Notes: a model not told the origin generated them from the sequence alone. A DNA stretch of 64,000 nt from Zoogloeaceae bacterium (GCA_024235675.1 JACKLZ010000001.1:62001-126000), one strand, 5' to 3'; positions 51,393 through 61,209 are shown, counted from the stretch's first letter. Program-made: numbers and translations.

Positions 51393-52577
51393 ATGAGCGC
51401 CAACCCGAGATTCAACTGGGCCGACCCCTTGTTGCTGGATGCACAGCTGACCGAAGAAGAGCGCATGGTGCGCGATACCGCCCGCGCCTATTGCCAGGAC
51501 AAATTGCTGCCGCGCGTGCAGGACGCCTTCCGCAACGAGCGCACCGACCGCGAAATCTTCAACGAAATGGGCGCACTCGGCCTGCTCGGCCCGACGATTC
51601 CCGAGGAATACGGTGGCGCCGGCCTCAACTACGTGGCCTATGGTCTGATCTCCCGCGAGATCGAGCGCGTCGATTCGGGCTATCGCTCGATGATGAGCGT
51701 CCAGTCCTCGCTGGTGATGGTGCCGATCAATGAATTCGGCACCGAAGCCCAGAAGACAAAGTATCTGCCCAAGCTGGCGACCGGCGAGTGGGTGGGCTGC
51801 TTTGGCCTGACCGAGCCGAACCATGGCTCCGATCCGGGTTCGATGGCCACTCGCGCCATGAAGGTCGATGGCGGCTACTCGCTGTCGGGCAGCAAGATGT
51901 GGATTACGAACAGCCCGATCGCCGATGTGTTCGTGGTGTGGGCCAAGACGGAGGACGGCAAGATCCGCGGCTTTGTCCTCGAGAAGGGCTGGAAAGGCCT
52001 CTCCGCCCCGGCGATTCACGGCAAGGTCGGCCTGCGCGCGTCGATCACCGGCGAGATCGTGATGGACGAAGTCTTCGTGCCCGAAGAGAACATGTTCCCC
52101 GAAGTCACCGGTCTGCGCGGCCCCTTTACCTGCCTCAATTCAGCGCGTTTCGGCATTGCCTGGGGCGCGCTTGGCGCCGCAGAGTTCTGCTACGAAACGG
52201 CCCGCCAATACACGCTGGATCGCAAGCAGTTCGGCCGCCCGCTGGCCGCCAATCAGCTGATCCAGAAAAAACTGGCCGACATGCTGACCGAGATCACACT
52301 CGGCCTGCAGGGCTGCCTGCGTCTGGGCCGCATGAAGGAAGACGGTTCGGCGGCAGTGGAAATCACCTCGATCATGAAGCGCAATTCCTGCGGCAAGTCG
52401 CTGGACATCGCCCGCATGGCGCGCGACATGCTCGGCGGCAACGGCATCTCCGATGAATTCGGCGTGATCCGTCATGTGGTCAACCTGGAAGTGGTGAACA
52501 CCTACGAGGGCACCCACGATGTGCACGCGCTGATCATCGGCCGCGCCATCACCGATATTCCCGCCTTCGCGAACTGA
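51393..52577 (+). CDS. gcdH: Glutaryl-CoA dehydrogenase
   Basis: A 394-residue acyl-CoA dehydrogenase matching glutaryl-CoA dehydrogenases: LTEEERMVRDTARAYCQDKL, GCFGLTEPNHGSDPGSMATR, KMWITNSPIADVFVVWAK, and the catalytic Glu near the end in VNTYEGTHDVHALIIGRAIT. It oxidises and decarboxylates glutaryl-CoA to crotonyl-CoA, feeding electrons to ETF (encoded at 1.7-3.4 kb). The GGAGGAG site before the ATG at 51393 is strong. The CoA-transferase gene starts eight bases later, together forming a glutarate/lysine or benzoyl-CoA lower pathway module. Confidence in the GcdH subtype is high, based on the 'FGLTEPNHGSDP' motif. Confidence 0.93.
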   Translation: MSANPRFNWADPLLLDAQLTEEERMVRDTARAYCQDKLLPRVQDAFRNERTDREIFNEMGALGLLGPTIPEEYGGAGLNYVAYGLISREIERVDSGYRSMMSVQSSLVMVPINEFGTEAQKTKYLPKLATGEWVGCFGLTEPNHGSDPGSMATRAMKVDGGYSLSGSKMWITNSPIADVFVVWAKTEDGKIRGFVLEKGWKGLSAPAIHGKVGLRASITGEIVMDEVFVPEENMFPEVTGLRGPFTCLNSARFGIAWGALGAAEFCYETARQYTLDRKQFGRPLAANQLIQKKLADMLTEITLGLQGCLRLGRMKEDGSAAVEITSIMKRNSCGKSLDIARMARDMLGGNGISDEFGVIRHVVNLEVVNTYEGTHDVHALIIGRAITDIPAFAN

Positions 52578-52585
52578 GGCTGATC

Positions 52586-53821
52586 ATGGCTGGCGCACTG
52601 TCACACCTTCGCGTGCTGGACTTGTCCCGCATCCTGGCGGGGCCGTGGGCCAGCCAGCTGCTGGCCGACCTGGGGGCCGAGGTCATCAAGATCGAGCGCC
52701 CCGGCGTCGGGGACGACACCCGTCACTGGGGGCCGCCCTACCTCGCGGACGCGGCCGGCGCGCCGACCAGTGAGGCCGCCTATTACCTGGGCGCCAACCG
52801 CAACAAACGCTCGGTCACCATCGATATCACCGCGCCGGACGGCCAGCAACTGGTGCGCGATCTGGCGGCCAGGAGCGACGTGGTGATCGAGAACTTCAAG
52901 GTCGGCGGCCTCAAGCAGTACGGGCTCGACTACGACAGCCTGCGGGCGGTGAATCCCAAGCTGGTGTATTGCTCGATCACCGGTTTTGGTCAGACCGGCC
53001 CCTACGCGCCGCGCGCCGGCTACGACTTTCTGATTCAGGGCATGGGCGGCTTGATGAGCCTGACCGGTCGGCCGGATGAGGCGGAAGGGGGTGGTCCGAT
53101 GAAAGTCGGCGTTGCACTGACCGACATTCTCACCGGCCTGTATGCCTCCAATGCCGTGCTCGCCGCCATCGCTTACCGCGACCGCGACGGCTTTCGCGCC
53201 GGCGACGGGCAGCATATCGATCTGGCGCTGCTCGACGTGCAGGTCGCCTGCCTGGCCAATCAGGCCATGAACTACCTCACCAGCGGCAAGGCGCCGCAGC
53301 GTCTCGGTAACGCGCACCCGAACATCGTGCCCTATCAGGACTTCCCGACCGCCGACGGTTACATGATTCTGGCCATCGGCAACGACGCCCAGTTCGCCCG
53401 CTTCTGCGAGAGCGCGGGGCAGCCGGCGCTGGCGACAGATGAGCGATTCAAGACCAACGCCGCCCGGGTGGCGAATCGCAATGTGCTGATTCCCAAACTC
53501 AACGCGCTGACCGTCACACGCGGCACGGCCGAGTGGATCGCCCGGCTCGAGACTCTGGCCGTGCCCTGCGGTCCGATCAACACCGTGGCCGATGTGTTCG
53601 ACGACCCGCAGGTGCAGGCGCGCGGCCTGCGTGTCGATCTGCCGCATCCGCTGGCCGGCACGGCGCCGCAAGTGGCCTGTCCGATCCGTTTGTCGGAAAC
53701 GCCGGTCAGCTACCGCAACGCGCCGCCCGTGCTGGGTGCGGACACCGACGCCGTGCTGGCCGAGGTGCTGGATCTCACGGCCGAGCTGCGGGCCGATCTG
53801 CGCGCGCGTCAGATCGTCTGA
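52586..53821 (+). CDS. CaiB/BaiF family CoA-transferase (probable glutarate CoA-transferase)
   Basis: A 411-residue family III CoA-transferase. Signature segments are LRVLDLSRILAGPWASQLLA, DLGAEVIKIERPGVGDDTR and GRPDEAEGGGPMKVGVALTD, where the Asp of the last segment is the likely covalent-intermediate residue. These enzymes move CoA between carboxylic acids. The position directly after gcdH suggests activation of glutarate with succinyl-CoA as donor (SUGCT-like), but the substrate is inferred. It ends 125 bases before surE. No terminator with a T-run was found between them. Confidence 0.88.
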   Translation: MAGALSHLRVLDLSRILAGPWASQLLADLGAEVIKIERPGVGDDTRHWGPPYLADAAGAPTSEAAYYLGANRNKRSVTIDITAPDGQQLVRDLAARSDVVIENFKVGGLKQYGLDYDSLRAVNPKLVYCSITGFGQTGPYAPRAGYDFLIQGMGGLMSLTGRPDEAEGGGPMKVGVALTDILTGLYASNAVLAAIAYRDRDGFRAGDGQHIDLALLDVQVACLANQAMNYLTSGKAPQRLGNAHPNIVPYQDFPTADGYMILAIGNDAQFARFCESAGQPALATDERFKTNAARVANRNVLIPKLNALTVTRGTAEWIARLETLAVPCGPINTVADVFDDPQVQARGLRVDLPHPLAGTAPQVACPIRLSETPVSYRNAPPVLGADTDAVLAEVLDLTAELRADLRARQIV

Positions 53822-53946
53822 TCTCACGGCACAGGCGGTGTCGTACGCCCATGGCGTACGCGGCGCCTGTGTTAAACTGCGGCGCTGATTCCGGCGCCAG
53901 CTCGCAGCGGGCGGCGCCCCCACCCCGCAAGCGAGAAAACGCGATC

Positions 53947-54687
53947 GTGCGAATCCTGATCAGCAATGACGATGGCTATTTTGCGCCCGGCATCGAGGCG
54001 CTCGCCGCTGCCCTGTCACAGGTCGGCGAGGTCACTGTGGTGGCGCCCGAGCGCGATCGCAGCGGCGCGAGCAATTCGCTCACGCTGGACCGCCCCCTGT
54101 CACTGCGCCGCAGCGCCAATGGCTTCTATCATGTGAATGGCACGCCGACCGACTGCGTGCACCTGGCCGTCACCGGCATGCTCGATACCTTGCCCGACAT
54201 GGTGGTTTCAGGCATCAATCACGGTGCCAACATGGGCGATGACACCATCTATTCCGGCACGGTTGCTGCCGCCACCGAAGGCTATCTGCTTGGCGTGCCG
54301 TCGATGGCGATATCGCTGGTCAGCAAGAATCCGCAAGACTTCACCGCCGCGGCGCAGGTCGCTGCCGAGCTGGCTGCACGCTTCAAGCGCCAGCCGATGC
54401 GCCAGCCCGTGCTGCTCAATGTGAATGTGCCTGAAGGCGCGCGCGGCGATCTCAAAGGCATCAAGGTCACGCGCCTGGGGCGCCGCCACAAGGCCGAGCC
54501 CGTCATCAAGAGCCTGTCGCCGCGCAACGAGACCATCTACTGGATTGGCCCCGCGGGCGAAGCGCAGGACGCTGGCGAAGGCACCGATTTCAGTGCGGTG
54601 GCCGAAGGCTTTGTGTCGGTCACGCCCTTGCAGATTGATCTGACCCACACGGGCCAGATGCCGTCGATTACGGAATGGCTGGCATGA
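53947..54687 (+). CDS. surE: 5'/3'-nucleotidase SurE
   Basis: A 246-residue SurE. It begins VRILISNDDGYFAPGIEAL with the metal-binding Asp-Asp pair, followed by VVAPERDRSGASNSLTLDRP and the family segment SGINHGANMGDDTIYSGTVA. It dephosphorylates nucleoside monophosphates and is linked to stationary-phase survival. The start is GTG at 53947, since the upstream frame is the tail of the CoA-transferase region. The next gene, pcm, overlaps its end, which is the standard surE-pcm-nlpD-rpoS arrangement. Confidence 0.95.
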   Translation: MRILISNDDGYFAPGIEALAAALSQVGEVTVVAPERDRSGASNSLTLDRPLSLRRSANGFYHVNGTPTDCVHLAVTGMLDTLPDMVVSGINHGANMGDDTIYSGTVAAATEGYLLGVPSMAISLVSKNPQDFTAAAQVAAELAARFKRQPMRQPVLLNVNVPEGARGDLKGIKVTRLGRRHKAEPVIKSLSPRNETIYWIGPAGEAQDAGEGTDFSAVAEGFVSVTPLQIDLTHTGQMPSITEWLA

Positions 54688-55349
54688 TCGGCGTGCGCAC
54701 GCCGGCCCAGAATCTGGCCCTGGCCACGCGCGCCCGCGCGCGCATGGTCGAGCGTGTGCGCGAAATGGGCGTGCGTGACGAGAAGGTGCTGAACGCCTTG
54801 CTCCAGGTGCCGCGCCATGTTTTCGTAGAAGAAGCGCTGGCCTCCCGCGCCTATGAAGACACCGCCTTGCCGCTGGGCTTTCAGCAGACCATCTCTCAAC
54901 CATTCATCGTCGCGCGCATGGCCGAGATCCTGCGCGAGGGGCGTGAAATGGGCAAGACGCTCGAGATTGGCGCTGGCTGTGGTTACCAGGCGGCCGTGCT
55001 GTCGCATTTGTGTACCGATGTGTATGCGATCGAGCGGATTCGTCCGCTACTCGATCGCGCGCGCGAGAATCTGCGACACTTGCGTTTGCCCAATGTACGA
55101 TTGAAATACGCCGACGGCATGCTTGGTCTGCCTGAAGCGGCACCCTTCGACACCATCATTTCCGCAGCCGCTGCTGCGGACGGCGTGCCCGAAGCGCTCA
55201 AGGCGCAATTGGCGCCGGGGGGTCGGGCGCTGGTGCCGGTCGGTGGTCGCCAACAATATTTGATCCTGGTAGAGCGCCAGGGCCGGCAGTTCCGCGAAAC
55301 CCGCCTGGATGCCGTCCGCTTTGTGCCTCTGCTCGGTGGTACGGAATGA
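54675..55349 (+). CDS. pcm: Protein-L-isoaspartate O-methyltransferase
   Basis: A 224-residue Pcm, which methylates isoaspartyl residues in damaged proteins using SAM. LGFQQTISQPFIVARMAEIL is the family's substrate loop, and KTLEIGAGCGYQAAVLSHLC with the acidic VYAIERIRPLL is the SAM motif. Two starts are possible: 54675 (used here) and 54684, the latter forming an ATGA overlap with the surE stop. Both overlap surE. The end overlaps nlpD by four bases, so the block surE-pcm-nlpD is translationally coupled. Confidence 0.93.
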   Translation: MAGMIGVRTPAQNLALATRARARMVERVREMGVRDEKVLNALLQVPRHVFVEEALASRAYEDTALPLGFQQTISQPFIVARMAEILREGREMGKTLEIGAGCGYQAAVLSHLCTDVYAIERIRPLLDRARENLRHLRLPNVRLKYADGMLGLPEAAPFDTIISAAAAADGVPEALKAQLAPGGRALVPVGGRQQYLILVERQGRQFRETRLDAVRFVPLLGGTE

Positions 55350-56293
55350 TGACTATGCAAAACCTGTTCCGATGTGCCCTGCCTGTGCTGGTCCTGAGTT
55401 TGACCGGATGTGCCGCCAATTTGTCGGCGCCGGTCAGTGACCGCAACATGCCTGTTGAAACCGCGGGCGAGTTGCCGCCGCCTGACGCTGGCGCATCGAC
55501 GCTGCCGCAGCAGCCCACAACTTACGTGGTGCAGCCGGGCGATACGCTCAATCGTATCGCCCAGAAGTTTGGTTACACATTCAAGGACCTGGCTGAATGG
55601 AACCAGATGTCCGATCCGAATCAGATTTCGGTCGGCCAGACCGTCCGTGTCGCACCGCCCGACGGGGTGACGGTGACGCCCATCGCCGTCGGCCAGCCAA
55701 GCATCGGCGCGATGCCGGGTGGCCCGTCGTCAGCAGCTGCTGCACCTGTGACATCTCCGAGCACAGGCGGCGTCAAAAACGGGCCGCAAGCCATCGTCGA
55801 ACCCTACTCGGACGCGGCCTGGGCGCGAATCCGGCAAAGCCCGGCAGCGACACCGTCGAGCAAGCCCGAGGTGGCTCCGGCCACGCCGGCCCCTGGCGTT
55901 GATTCGCCGCCGCCCGCGGCCGCGGGAAGCTCTGAGTGGCTGTGGCCGGCGAGCGGCAAGGTGGTGAGCACATTCGCCAATGGCGAGACCAAGGGCATCG
56001 ACATTGCCGGTAAGCTCGGTGATCCGGTCCGGGCCTCGTCGGCCGGACGCGTGGTGTATGCGGGGGCTGGCTTGCGCGGCTATGGAAAACTCGTCATTAT
56101 CAAACACGACGCTGATTACCTCAGCGCGTATGCACATAACAAGAATCTGCTCGTCAAAGAGGGGCAATCGGTGACCCAGGGGCAGACCATCGCCGAGCTG
56201 GGCCAGACAGACGCAGATCGACCCAAATTGCATTTCGAGATCCGTCGTCGAGGCAAGCCGGTCGATCCGCTGACATACCTACCCAAACGCTAG
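55346..56293 (+). CDS. nlpD: NlpD-type murein hydrolase activator lipoprotein
   Basis: A 315-residue lipoprotein: ALPVLVLSLTGCAANLSAPV carries the lipobox Cys. A LysM domain at about 52-98 (YVVQPGDTLNRIAQKFGYTF) binds peptidoglycan, a Ser/Pro/Ala linker follows, and the C-terminal domain has the M23 (LytM) fold. The M23 metal ligands are degenerate (TKGIDIAGKLG where active enzymes have a His; PKLHFEIRRRG), as in E. coli NlpD, which activates AmiC rather than cutting itself. It starts inside an ATGA overlap with pcm. Promoters for rpoS are often located within nlpD. Confidence 0.93.
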   Translation: MMTMQNLFRCALPVLVLSLTGCAANLSAPVSDRNMPVETAGELPPPDAGASTLPQQPTTYVVQPGDTLNRIAQKFGYTFKDLAEWNQMSDPNQISVGQTVRVAPPDGVTVTPIAVGQPSIGAMPGGPSSAAAAPVTSPSTGGVKNGPQAIVEPYSDAAWARIRQSPAATPSSKPEVAPATPAPGVDSPPPAAAGSSEWLWPASGKVVSTFANGETKGIDIAGKLGDPVRASSAGRVVYAGAGLRGYGKLVIIKHDADYLSAYAHNKNLLVKEGQSVTQGQTIAELGQTDADRPKLHFEIRRRGKPVDPLTYLPKR

Positions 56294-56304
56294 GAGGCGA
56301 AGGC

Positions 56305-57240
56305 ATGCACGATCCGGCATTGAACGAAGAAGTTGACGATCAAACGCCGGATCTGCCCCCCGAGGTTGAAGCCTTTGTCGAGACCCCTGCACCGTCCTTC
56401 GAAAGTGACTTTCTCACCGATGTCACCCAGCTCTACCTCAATGACATCGGCGCCAATCCGCTACTGACAGCAGAAGAAGAAGCCGCGCTGGCGCGTCGCG
56501 TGCGCAAAGGCGATTTCGACGCCCGTCAGATCATGATCGAGCGCAATCTGCGTCTCGTCGTCAATATCGCCAAGCATTACCTCAACCGCGGCATCCCGCT
56601 GCTCGACCTGGTCGAAGAGGGCAATCTCGGCTTGATGCATGCACTCGAGAAATTCGATCCCGAGCGCGGCTTCCGGTTTTCGACCTACGCGACCTGGTGG
56701 ATTCGCCAGAACATCGAGCGGGCCATCATGAACCAGTCGCGCACCATCCGGCTGCCGGTGCATGTGGTCAAGGAGCTCAATCAGGTCTTGCGCGCCTGCC
56801 GCCGTGCCGAGGCCGCGGGCAAGCGCGACTCACTGGTTGAAGAGGTTGCGCGCGATCTTGGCAAAACCGAAGACGCCGTGCGGGCCATGCTCGCGCTGAA
56901 CGAGCACACCGCGTCTCTTGATGCACCGCTGGATGTGGATCCGTCGCTGTCGATCGGCGAATCCTTGCGCGATGACGAGGTGAGCTCGCCGGATGCGCAG
57001 ATCCATGATCAGGAGGTTGAAGCGCTGGTCCGGGAATGGATCAACATGCTCAACGACAAGCAGCGCATGGTCGTGCGGTACCGCTACGGTCTGGATGGCG
57101 TGGAAGTGCAGACGCTCGAAGAGCTGGCGGGCGAACTGAATCTGACTCGCGAGCGGGTTCGCCAGATTCAGCTCGAAGCGCTCGGCCAGCTGCGCCGTAT
57201 CGTCAAGCGACACGGCATGTCGAAAGACTCCTTGCTCTGA
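56305..57240 (+). CDS. rpoS: Stationary-phase/general stress sigma factor RpoS
   Basis: A 311-residue sigma-70 family factor: region 1.2 (TDVTQLYLNDIGANPLLTAE), region 2 (RNLRLVVNIAKHYLNRGIPL, FRFSTYATWWIRQNIERAI), region 3 and region 4 (EELAGELNLTRERVRQIQLE). The short acidic N-terminus and the position after nlpD identify it as RpoS rather than RpoD. It directs RNA polymerase to stress genes. Only one base separates its stop from that of the convergent mltB gene, so no intrinsic terminator fits between them. Confidence 0.96.
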   Translation: MHDPALNEEVDDQTPDLPPEVEAFVETPAPSFESDFLTDVTQLYLNDIGANPLLTAEEEAALARRVRKGDFDARQIMIERNLRLVVNIAKHYLNRGIPLLDLVEEGNLGLMHALEKFDPERGFRFSTYATWWIRQNIERAIMNQSRTIRLPVHVVKELNQVLRACRRAEAAGKRDSLVEEVARDLGKTEDAVRAMLALNEHTASLDAPLDVDPSLSIGESLRDDEVSSPDAQIHDQEVEALVREWINMLNDKQRMVVRYRYGLDGVEVQTLEELAGELNLTRERVRQIQLEALGQLRRIVKRHGMSKDSLL

Positions 57241-57241
57241 G

Positions 57242-58288
57242 CTACTGCCGCGGGGCGCTGGCCACCGTGGTTTCATGCTGCGCATTGCGCAGCGCTTCAG
57301 ACAGTGCGTATACCGCCATTGCGTAGAAACTGCTGCGGTTGTAGCGCGTAATCACATAAAAGTTGCGAAACCCCAGCCAGTACTCGGTGGCGGCGCCCGG
57401 CGTTTCGAGGTCGACCAACGTGGACAGGGTATTGTCGGGCAGCTCGCCCAAGGGCAGGACTTGATGGTCGGCCAGCACCTGCGCCGAGACGGTCGGCTCG
57501 ATGCCGAGATCCACCAGGGCTTTTGCGCTCGCGGCATCTTCCACATGTGCGCGCACCGCGACCGGTGCGCCAGCGATCCAGCCGTGAGCAGCCAGGTAGT
57601 TTGCGACGCTGCCGATGGCGTCGGCCGGGCTGCCTTCCAGATCAATCTTGCCGTCGCCGTCGAAGTCCACCGCGTAGCTGCGGATGCTGCTTGGCAGGAA
57701 CTGCGGGAAACCCAGTGCGCCGGCGTAGGAGCCTTCGTAGCTGAGCGGATCGCGGCCGCTGTCGCGTGCCAGCAGGAACAGGTTTTCGAGTTCGCGGCGG
57801 AACAGCGGCGCGCGGGGCGGGTAATCAAAGGCCAGCGTGGCGAGTGCTTCGGCAACGACAAAATTGCCGGTGTTGCGGCCGTAAATGGTTTCGACGCCGA
57901 TGATGGCGACGATGATCGATTCCGGTACCCCATATTTGAGACTTGCCGCGCGCAGTGTGTCGGTGTGTTCGCGCCAGAACTCGGCGCCGGCCTCAATCCG
58001 AACCGGCTCAATGAACCGGCTGCGATAGCGTTCCCAGGAGCGTACGCCGCGCTTGGTGGGCGGCGTGATCAGGCGGATGACCCGGTCATTGCGCTCGACC
58101 CGACCGAGCGAGCCGAGGACGTCGCTGGCGGCGATGCCATGGGTTTGCGCCATTTCATCAGCAAAGCGGATCGCTTCAGGGTGGGTGTCGTAACCCGGGC
58201 CCGCCATCGCTGTGCCGGCACCGACGGTGGCGGCGAAGCCTGCGAGGAGAAGTGCACGGAACGGGCGGGGCAGAGAAATCGGACGCAT
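57242..58288 (-). CDS. mltB: Membrane-bound lytic murein transglycosylase B
   Basis: A 348-residue MltB-family lytic transglycosylase (cuts MurNAc-GlcNAc bonds to 1,6-anhydro products). It has a signal peptide (FRALLLAGFAATVGAGTAMA) without a lipobox cysteine, so it may be periplasmic and soluble rather than a lipoprotein as in E. coli. The catalytic Glu is in IVAIIGVETIYGRNTGNF, and GALGFPQFLPSSIRSYAVDF is the family motif. Its start shares one base with the TgpA-like stop, so it is coupled to that gene. Its stop abuts rpoS. Confidence 0.93.
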   Translation of the reverse strand: MRPISLPRPFRALLLAGFAATVGAGTAMAGPGYDTHPEAIRFADEMAQTHGIAASDVLGSLGRVERNDRVIRLITPPTKRGVRSWERYRSRFIEPVRIEAGAEFWREHTDTLRAASLKYGVPESIIVAIIGVETIYGRNTGNFVVAEALATLAFDYPPRAPLFRRELENLFLLARDSGRDPLSYEGSYAGALGFPQFLPSSIRSYAVDFDGDGKIDLEGSPADAIGSVANYLAAHGWIAGAPVAVRAHVEDAASAKALVDLGIEPTVSAQVLADHQVLPLGELPDNTLSTLVDLETPGAATEYWLGFRNFYVITRYNRSSFYAMAVYALSEALRNAQHETTVASAPRQ

Positions 58289-60234
58289 TAAATCGAGAAC
58301 CTTTTGATCTGTGAGTGAAGCGCCTTGCTGTCGTTCGCCGTTGTGCCAGCGCTGTAGCGCAGGCGGGCATAGCGGTGGGCGATGGCGCGAATGGCCGTGG
58401 CTTGATCGGGGCAGTGACGGGCCGCGCGATCAGCATAATCGGCCGGCCCCTCCCAGGGCAACCGGGGCACGCCTGCGCGGGCCAGTTTGCGCTCGAAACG
58501 ATGCCACGCACGCTGCAGCGGGTCGCGCGGTGCGGCGCGGTGTTGTGCCCACCAGGCCAGCGCCGCCAGCAAGCTGCCGATACCTGTCAGCATGGCCACA
58601 CCCATCTGGCGCCAGTCGTCGGTGTGCAGACCGAGGCGGCGCAGCAGCGAGCGCTGAGTCTTCTGGTCGAAGCCCAGCACCCATTGGTTCCAGGCGTTGC
58701 CGAGGAATTCCCAGCGGTCGCGCACGGTGCGCAGCCAGCTCAGGTCGGGGCGAACCAGGAAGGGCAGGGCGCTGTCGTCGGGCAGGGCCGCGGCGAGGCC
58801 GCCGTCGATTCGGCGCGGTGCGCTGACCGCGGTCGGGTCGACCCGTCGCCAGCCTTCGCCCGCGAGCCAGACTTCGGCCCAGGCATGGGCATCGGACTGG
58901 CGGACCACCATGCTGTTGTCGAAGGGGTTGATCTCGCCGCCCTGATAGCCGGTAACCACCCGCGCCGGCACGCCAGCGGCGCGCATCATGACCACAAACG
59001 CGCTGGCGAAGTGTTCACAGAAGCCCTGACGGGTGTCGAACAGGAATGCGTCGGCGGTGTCGATGCCCAGGCGCGGCGGGCGCAGGGTGTAGGCCAGGTC
59101 GGCCTCGCGCAGCCAGGCGATGGCGGCGGCCACGATGCGCTCGGGGGGTTGATCGCGCTCCCTCAGTTGTGCGGCCAGCGCGCGGGTACGCGGATTGCTG
59201 TCCTTGGGCAGGCTCAGTGCGCCGTCGAGCGAGGCGATCGCCTCGTTTTTACCAGCCTGGCTGTGCGGGTAGGCCGCAGCAGCGTAGCGAATGCGCTGGC
59301 GCACCGGCTCGCGGCCGAGCACCGTGAAGTCGGCAGCGTAGGTGGCGTCGGCGATGCCGGCGGCGGGATAGTCGAGTGCCAGCAGCCAGCGGCGGTTGTG
59401 CGCTTCGAGCGTCATGTTGTAGTCGTAGGCTGCGCCCGTCGTGGGGTAGGCGGGGTGGTCGGCGACGGTGGTGCGGCGAATCGTCCAGCGCTGGCCGTCG
59501 AAGTCGGTGAGCACCGGGCCACGCCAATAGCGCAGTTCTGGTGGTGGGGGTGTGCCGCGAAACTGCGCGCGAAAGGCGATCTCGCCCGACTGGCTCAGCT
59601 CACTGATGGCGCCGGGCTGCATGCTGTCGGACAGGCCGGTACGCCCCGAAAAAGCATCGGCCGGCAACCCCCACAAGGGCCCCGGAATGCGCGGAAAGAG
59701 CACAAACAGCACGAGCATGATGGGCAGTGCTTGCAGCATCAGCACGCTGGCGGTGCGCAGTTGTGTACGCACGGGGTGGCGGGTGTACAGGCTCAGCAGG
59801 CTGCCGGTGGCGAGGACCGTACCCGCGAGTGCGCCGATACCGATGAGCGGCGATTGGGTGTCAAAAAACAGGCCGAGCTGAAGGAAGAAACACAGCAGGA
59901 CCAGCACCTGCACATCGCGCGGCCGCTGGCATTCGAGGTATTTGAGGCCGAGCAGCAAGGCGAGCAGGGCGATGCCCGCTTGCTTGCCGAAGAGCGTGCC
60001 GTACTCGAAAAGAATCAGCCCGCCGGCGGCGATCGCCAGCAGCGGCGACAGAAACCGCGGGGCTGGGCTGGGGGTGTTGATCTGGCTGAGCACACGCCAG
60101 ATCAGGATCAGCGCGGCGAGGGCGCCGAGCCAGATCGGCAGGTTCGGCAGGTGAGGGATCAGCGTCGCACCGGCGCAGGCCGCCGCCCAACGCAGCGGAT
60201 AGGCCGAGAGCGTGGGTTCAGGCGGGCGTGACAT
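58288..60234 (-). CDS. TgpA-like membrane transglutaminase (DUF3488/transglutaminase-like)
   Basis: A 648-residue membrane protein: about six N-terminal helices (DUF3488, residues 1-200), a periplasmic transglutaminase-like domain with Cys in QGFCEHFASAFVVMMRAAGV, His in SDAHAWAEVWLAGEGW and Asp in RRVDPTAVSAPRR, then one more helix near residue 560 and a C-terminal DUF4129-like part. Pseudomonas TgpA has this layout and is essential. ATG at 60234 (MSRPPEPTLSAYPLR) overlaps the DUF58 gene by 17 bases. The order MoxR-DUF58-TgpA is widespread; its substrate is unknown. Confidence 0.9.
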   Translation of the reverse strand: MSRPPEPTLSAYPLRWAAACAGATLIPHLPNLPIWLGALAALILIWRVLSQINTPSPAPRFLSPLLAIAAGGLILFEYGTLFGKQAGIALLALLLGLKYLECQRPRDVQVLVLLCFFLQLGLFFDTQSPLIGIGALAGTVLATGSLLSLYTRHPVRTQLRTASVLMLQALPIMLVLFVLFPRIPGPLWGLPADAFSGRTGLSDSMQPGAISELSQSGEIAFRAQFRGTPPPPELRYWRGPVLTDFDGQRWTIRRTTVADHPAYPTTGAAYDYNMTLEAHNRRWLLALDYPAAGIADATYAADFTVLGREPVRQRIRYAAAAYPHSQAGKNEAIASLDGALSLPKDSNPRTRALAAQLRERDQPPERIVAAAIAWLREADLAYTLRPPRLGIDTADAFLFDTRQGFCEHFASAFVVMMRAAGVPARVVTGYQGGEINPFDNSMVVRQSDAHAWAEVWLAGEGWRRVDPTAVSAPRRIDGGLAAALPDDSALPFLVRPDLSWLRTVRDRWEFLGNAWNQWVLGFDQKTQRSLLRRLGLHTDDWRQMGVAMLTGIGSLLAALAWWAQHRAAPRDPLQRAWHRFERKLARAGVPRLPWEGPADYADRAARHCPDQATAIRAIAHRYARLRYSAGTTANDSKALHSQIKRFSI

Positions 60235-61209
60235 GGTCGGGCTGGCCAAACAGCGCGAGCGATCGCAGACAGAGGTGTCGGTGCTGCGCGCCGCGATCGG
60301 GGCCGAGTTGCATACCGGGGAGAATCAGCGTCCAGCGCGCGTCGTTTTGCGCGGCGTCCACCACCCAGCGCGCGAGGCGATGCAGGCGGGCTTCTTCGGC
60401 GAGCGCAGGTGGGAGTTGATGCCAATCGAAGACTTGCGATCCGCCGGCGCCGCCCTGGAAGTGTTTTGACACGAGGGTGCCGCTACGGGCGACGGCTTTC
60501 CAGGCGATCTGGCGCGGTGAGTCGGTGGGGCGGTGGGCGCGCAGGCCGGCGAATTCATCATCGCCTGAGGCGGTATATGCCTGGCCGGACAGGCCGGCGC
60601 TGGCCGGCGGTGGCGGTGGGCGGGATTCGAGCGTGGGGTAGACCAGCACTTTGAGATCCGGCGTCAGCACGCTCCAGGCCCGGATCAGGCCGAGCGGAAA
60701 GACCGTGTCGATAACGACGCGTCCGACCGGCTGCCAGCCACGACGTGTCGTCGGGGCGCTGAGGGTGACGGTGGCGTGGCTGTCGGGCGGGAGATCGACG
60801 CGCGCCGTGGCGTGTGCAGTGCGGATGTGGATGGCTTCGCGCGGGGTTTTACCGTGGTGGCCGATGTTCAGTCCGAAGATGGCGGGTTCGCCGCAATGCA
60901 CCGGCGGCGCGGCGCCGGCCTTGATCTCGAGCTGCAGCAGGGTGCGAAAGGCGTGAAAGATGCTGGCGATGCCCAGGCCAGCGAGCAGAAAGGTGAGTGC
61001 AAAGCCGAGGCTCAATGTGTAGTTGATTGACGCCAGCAGCATGGCAAACAGTGTGAGCCCGAATACGAGACCCGCACGGGTGGGCAGGATGAAGATGCGT
61101 CGCTGCGGCAGTCGGATCGGCAGGGCTTCGGCAGGCCGAATCCGGAACAGGCGTCGATCGATGACCTGACGTAGCCTCGACCACAGCCGGCGTGGCGCGG
61201 TGAGTGCGC

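Noticed and set aside
58315..60231. A 638-residue rightward frame antisense to the TgpA-like gene
   Set aside because: It has no motifs and the low-complexity composition typical of a shadow frame in high-GC DNA.
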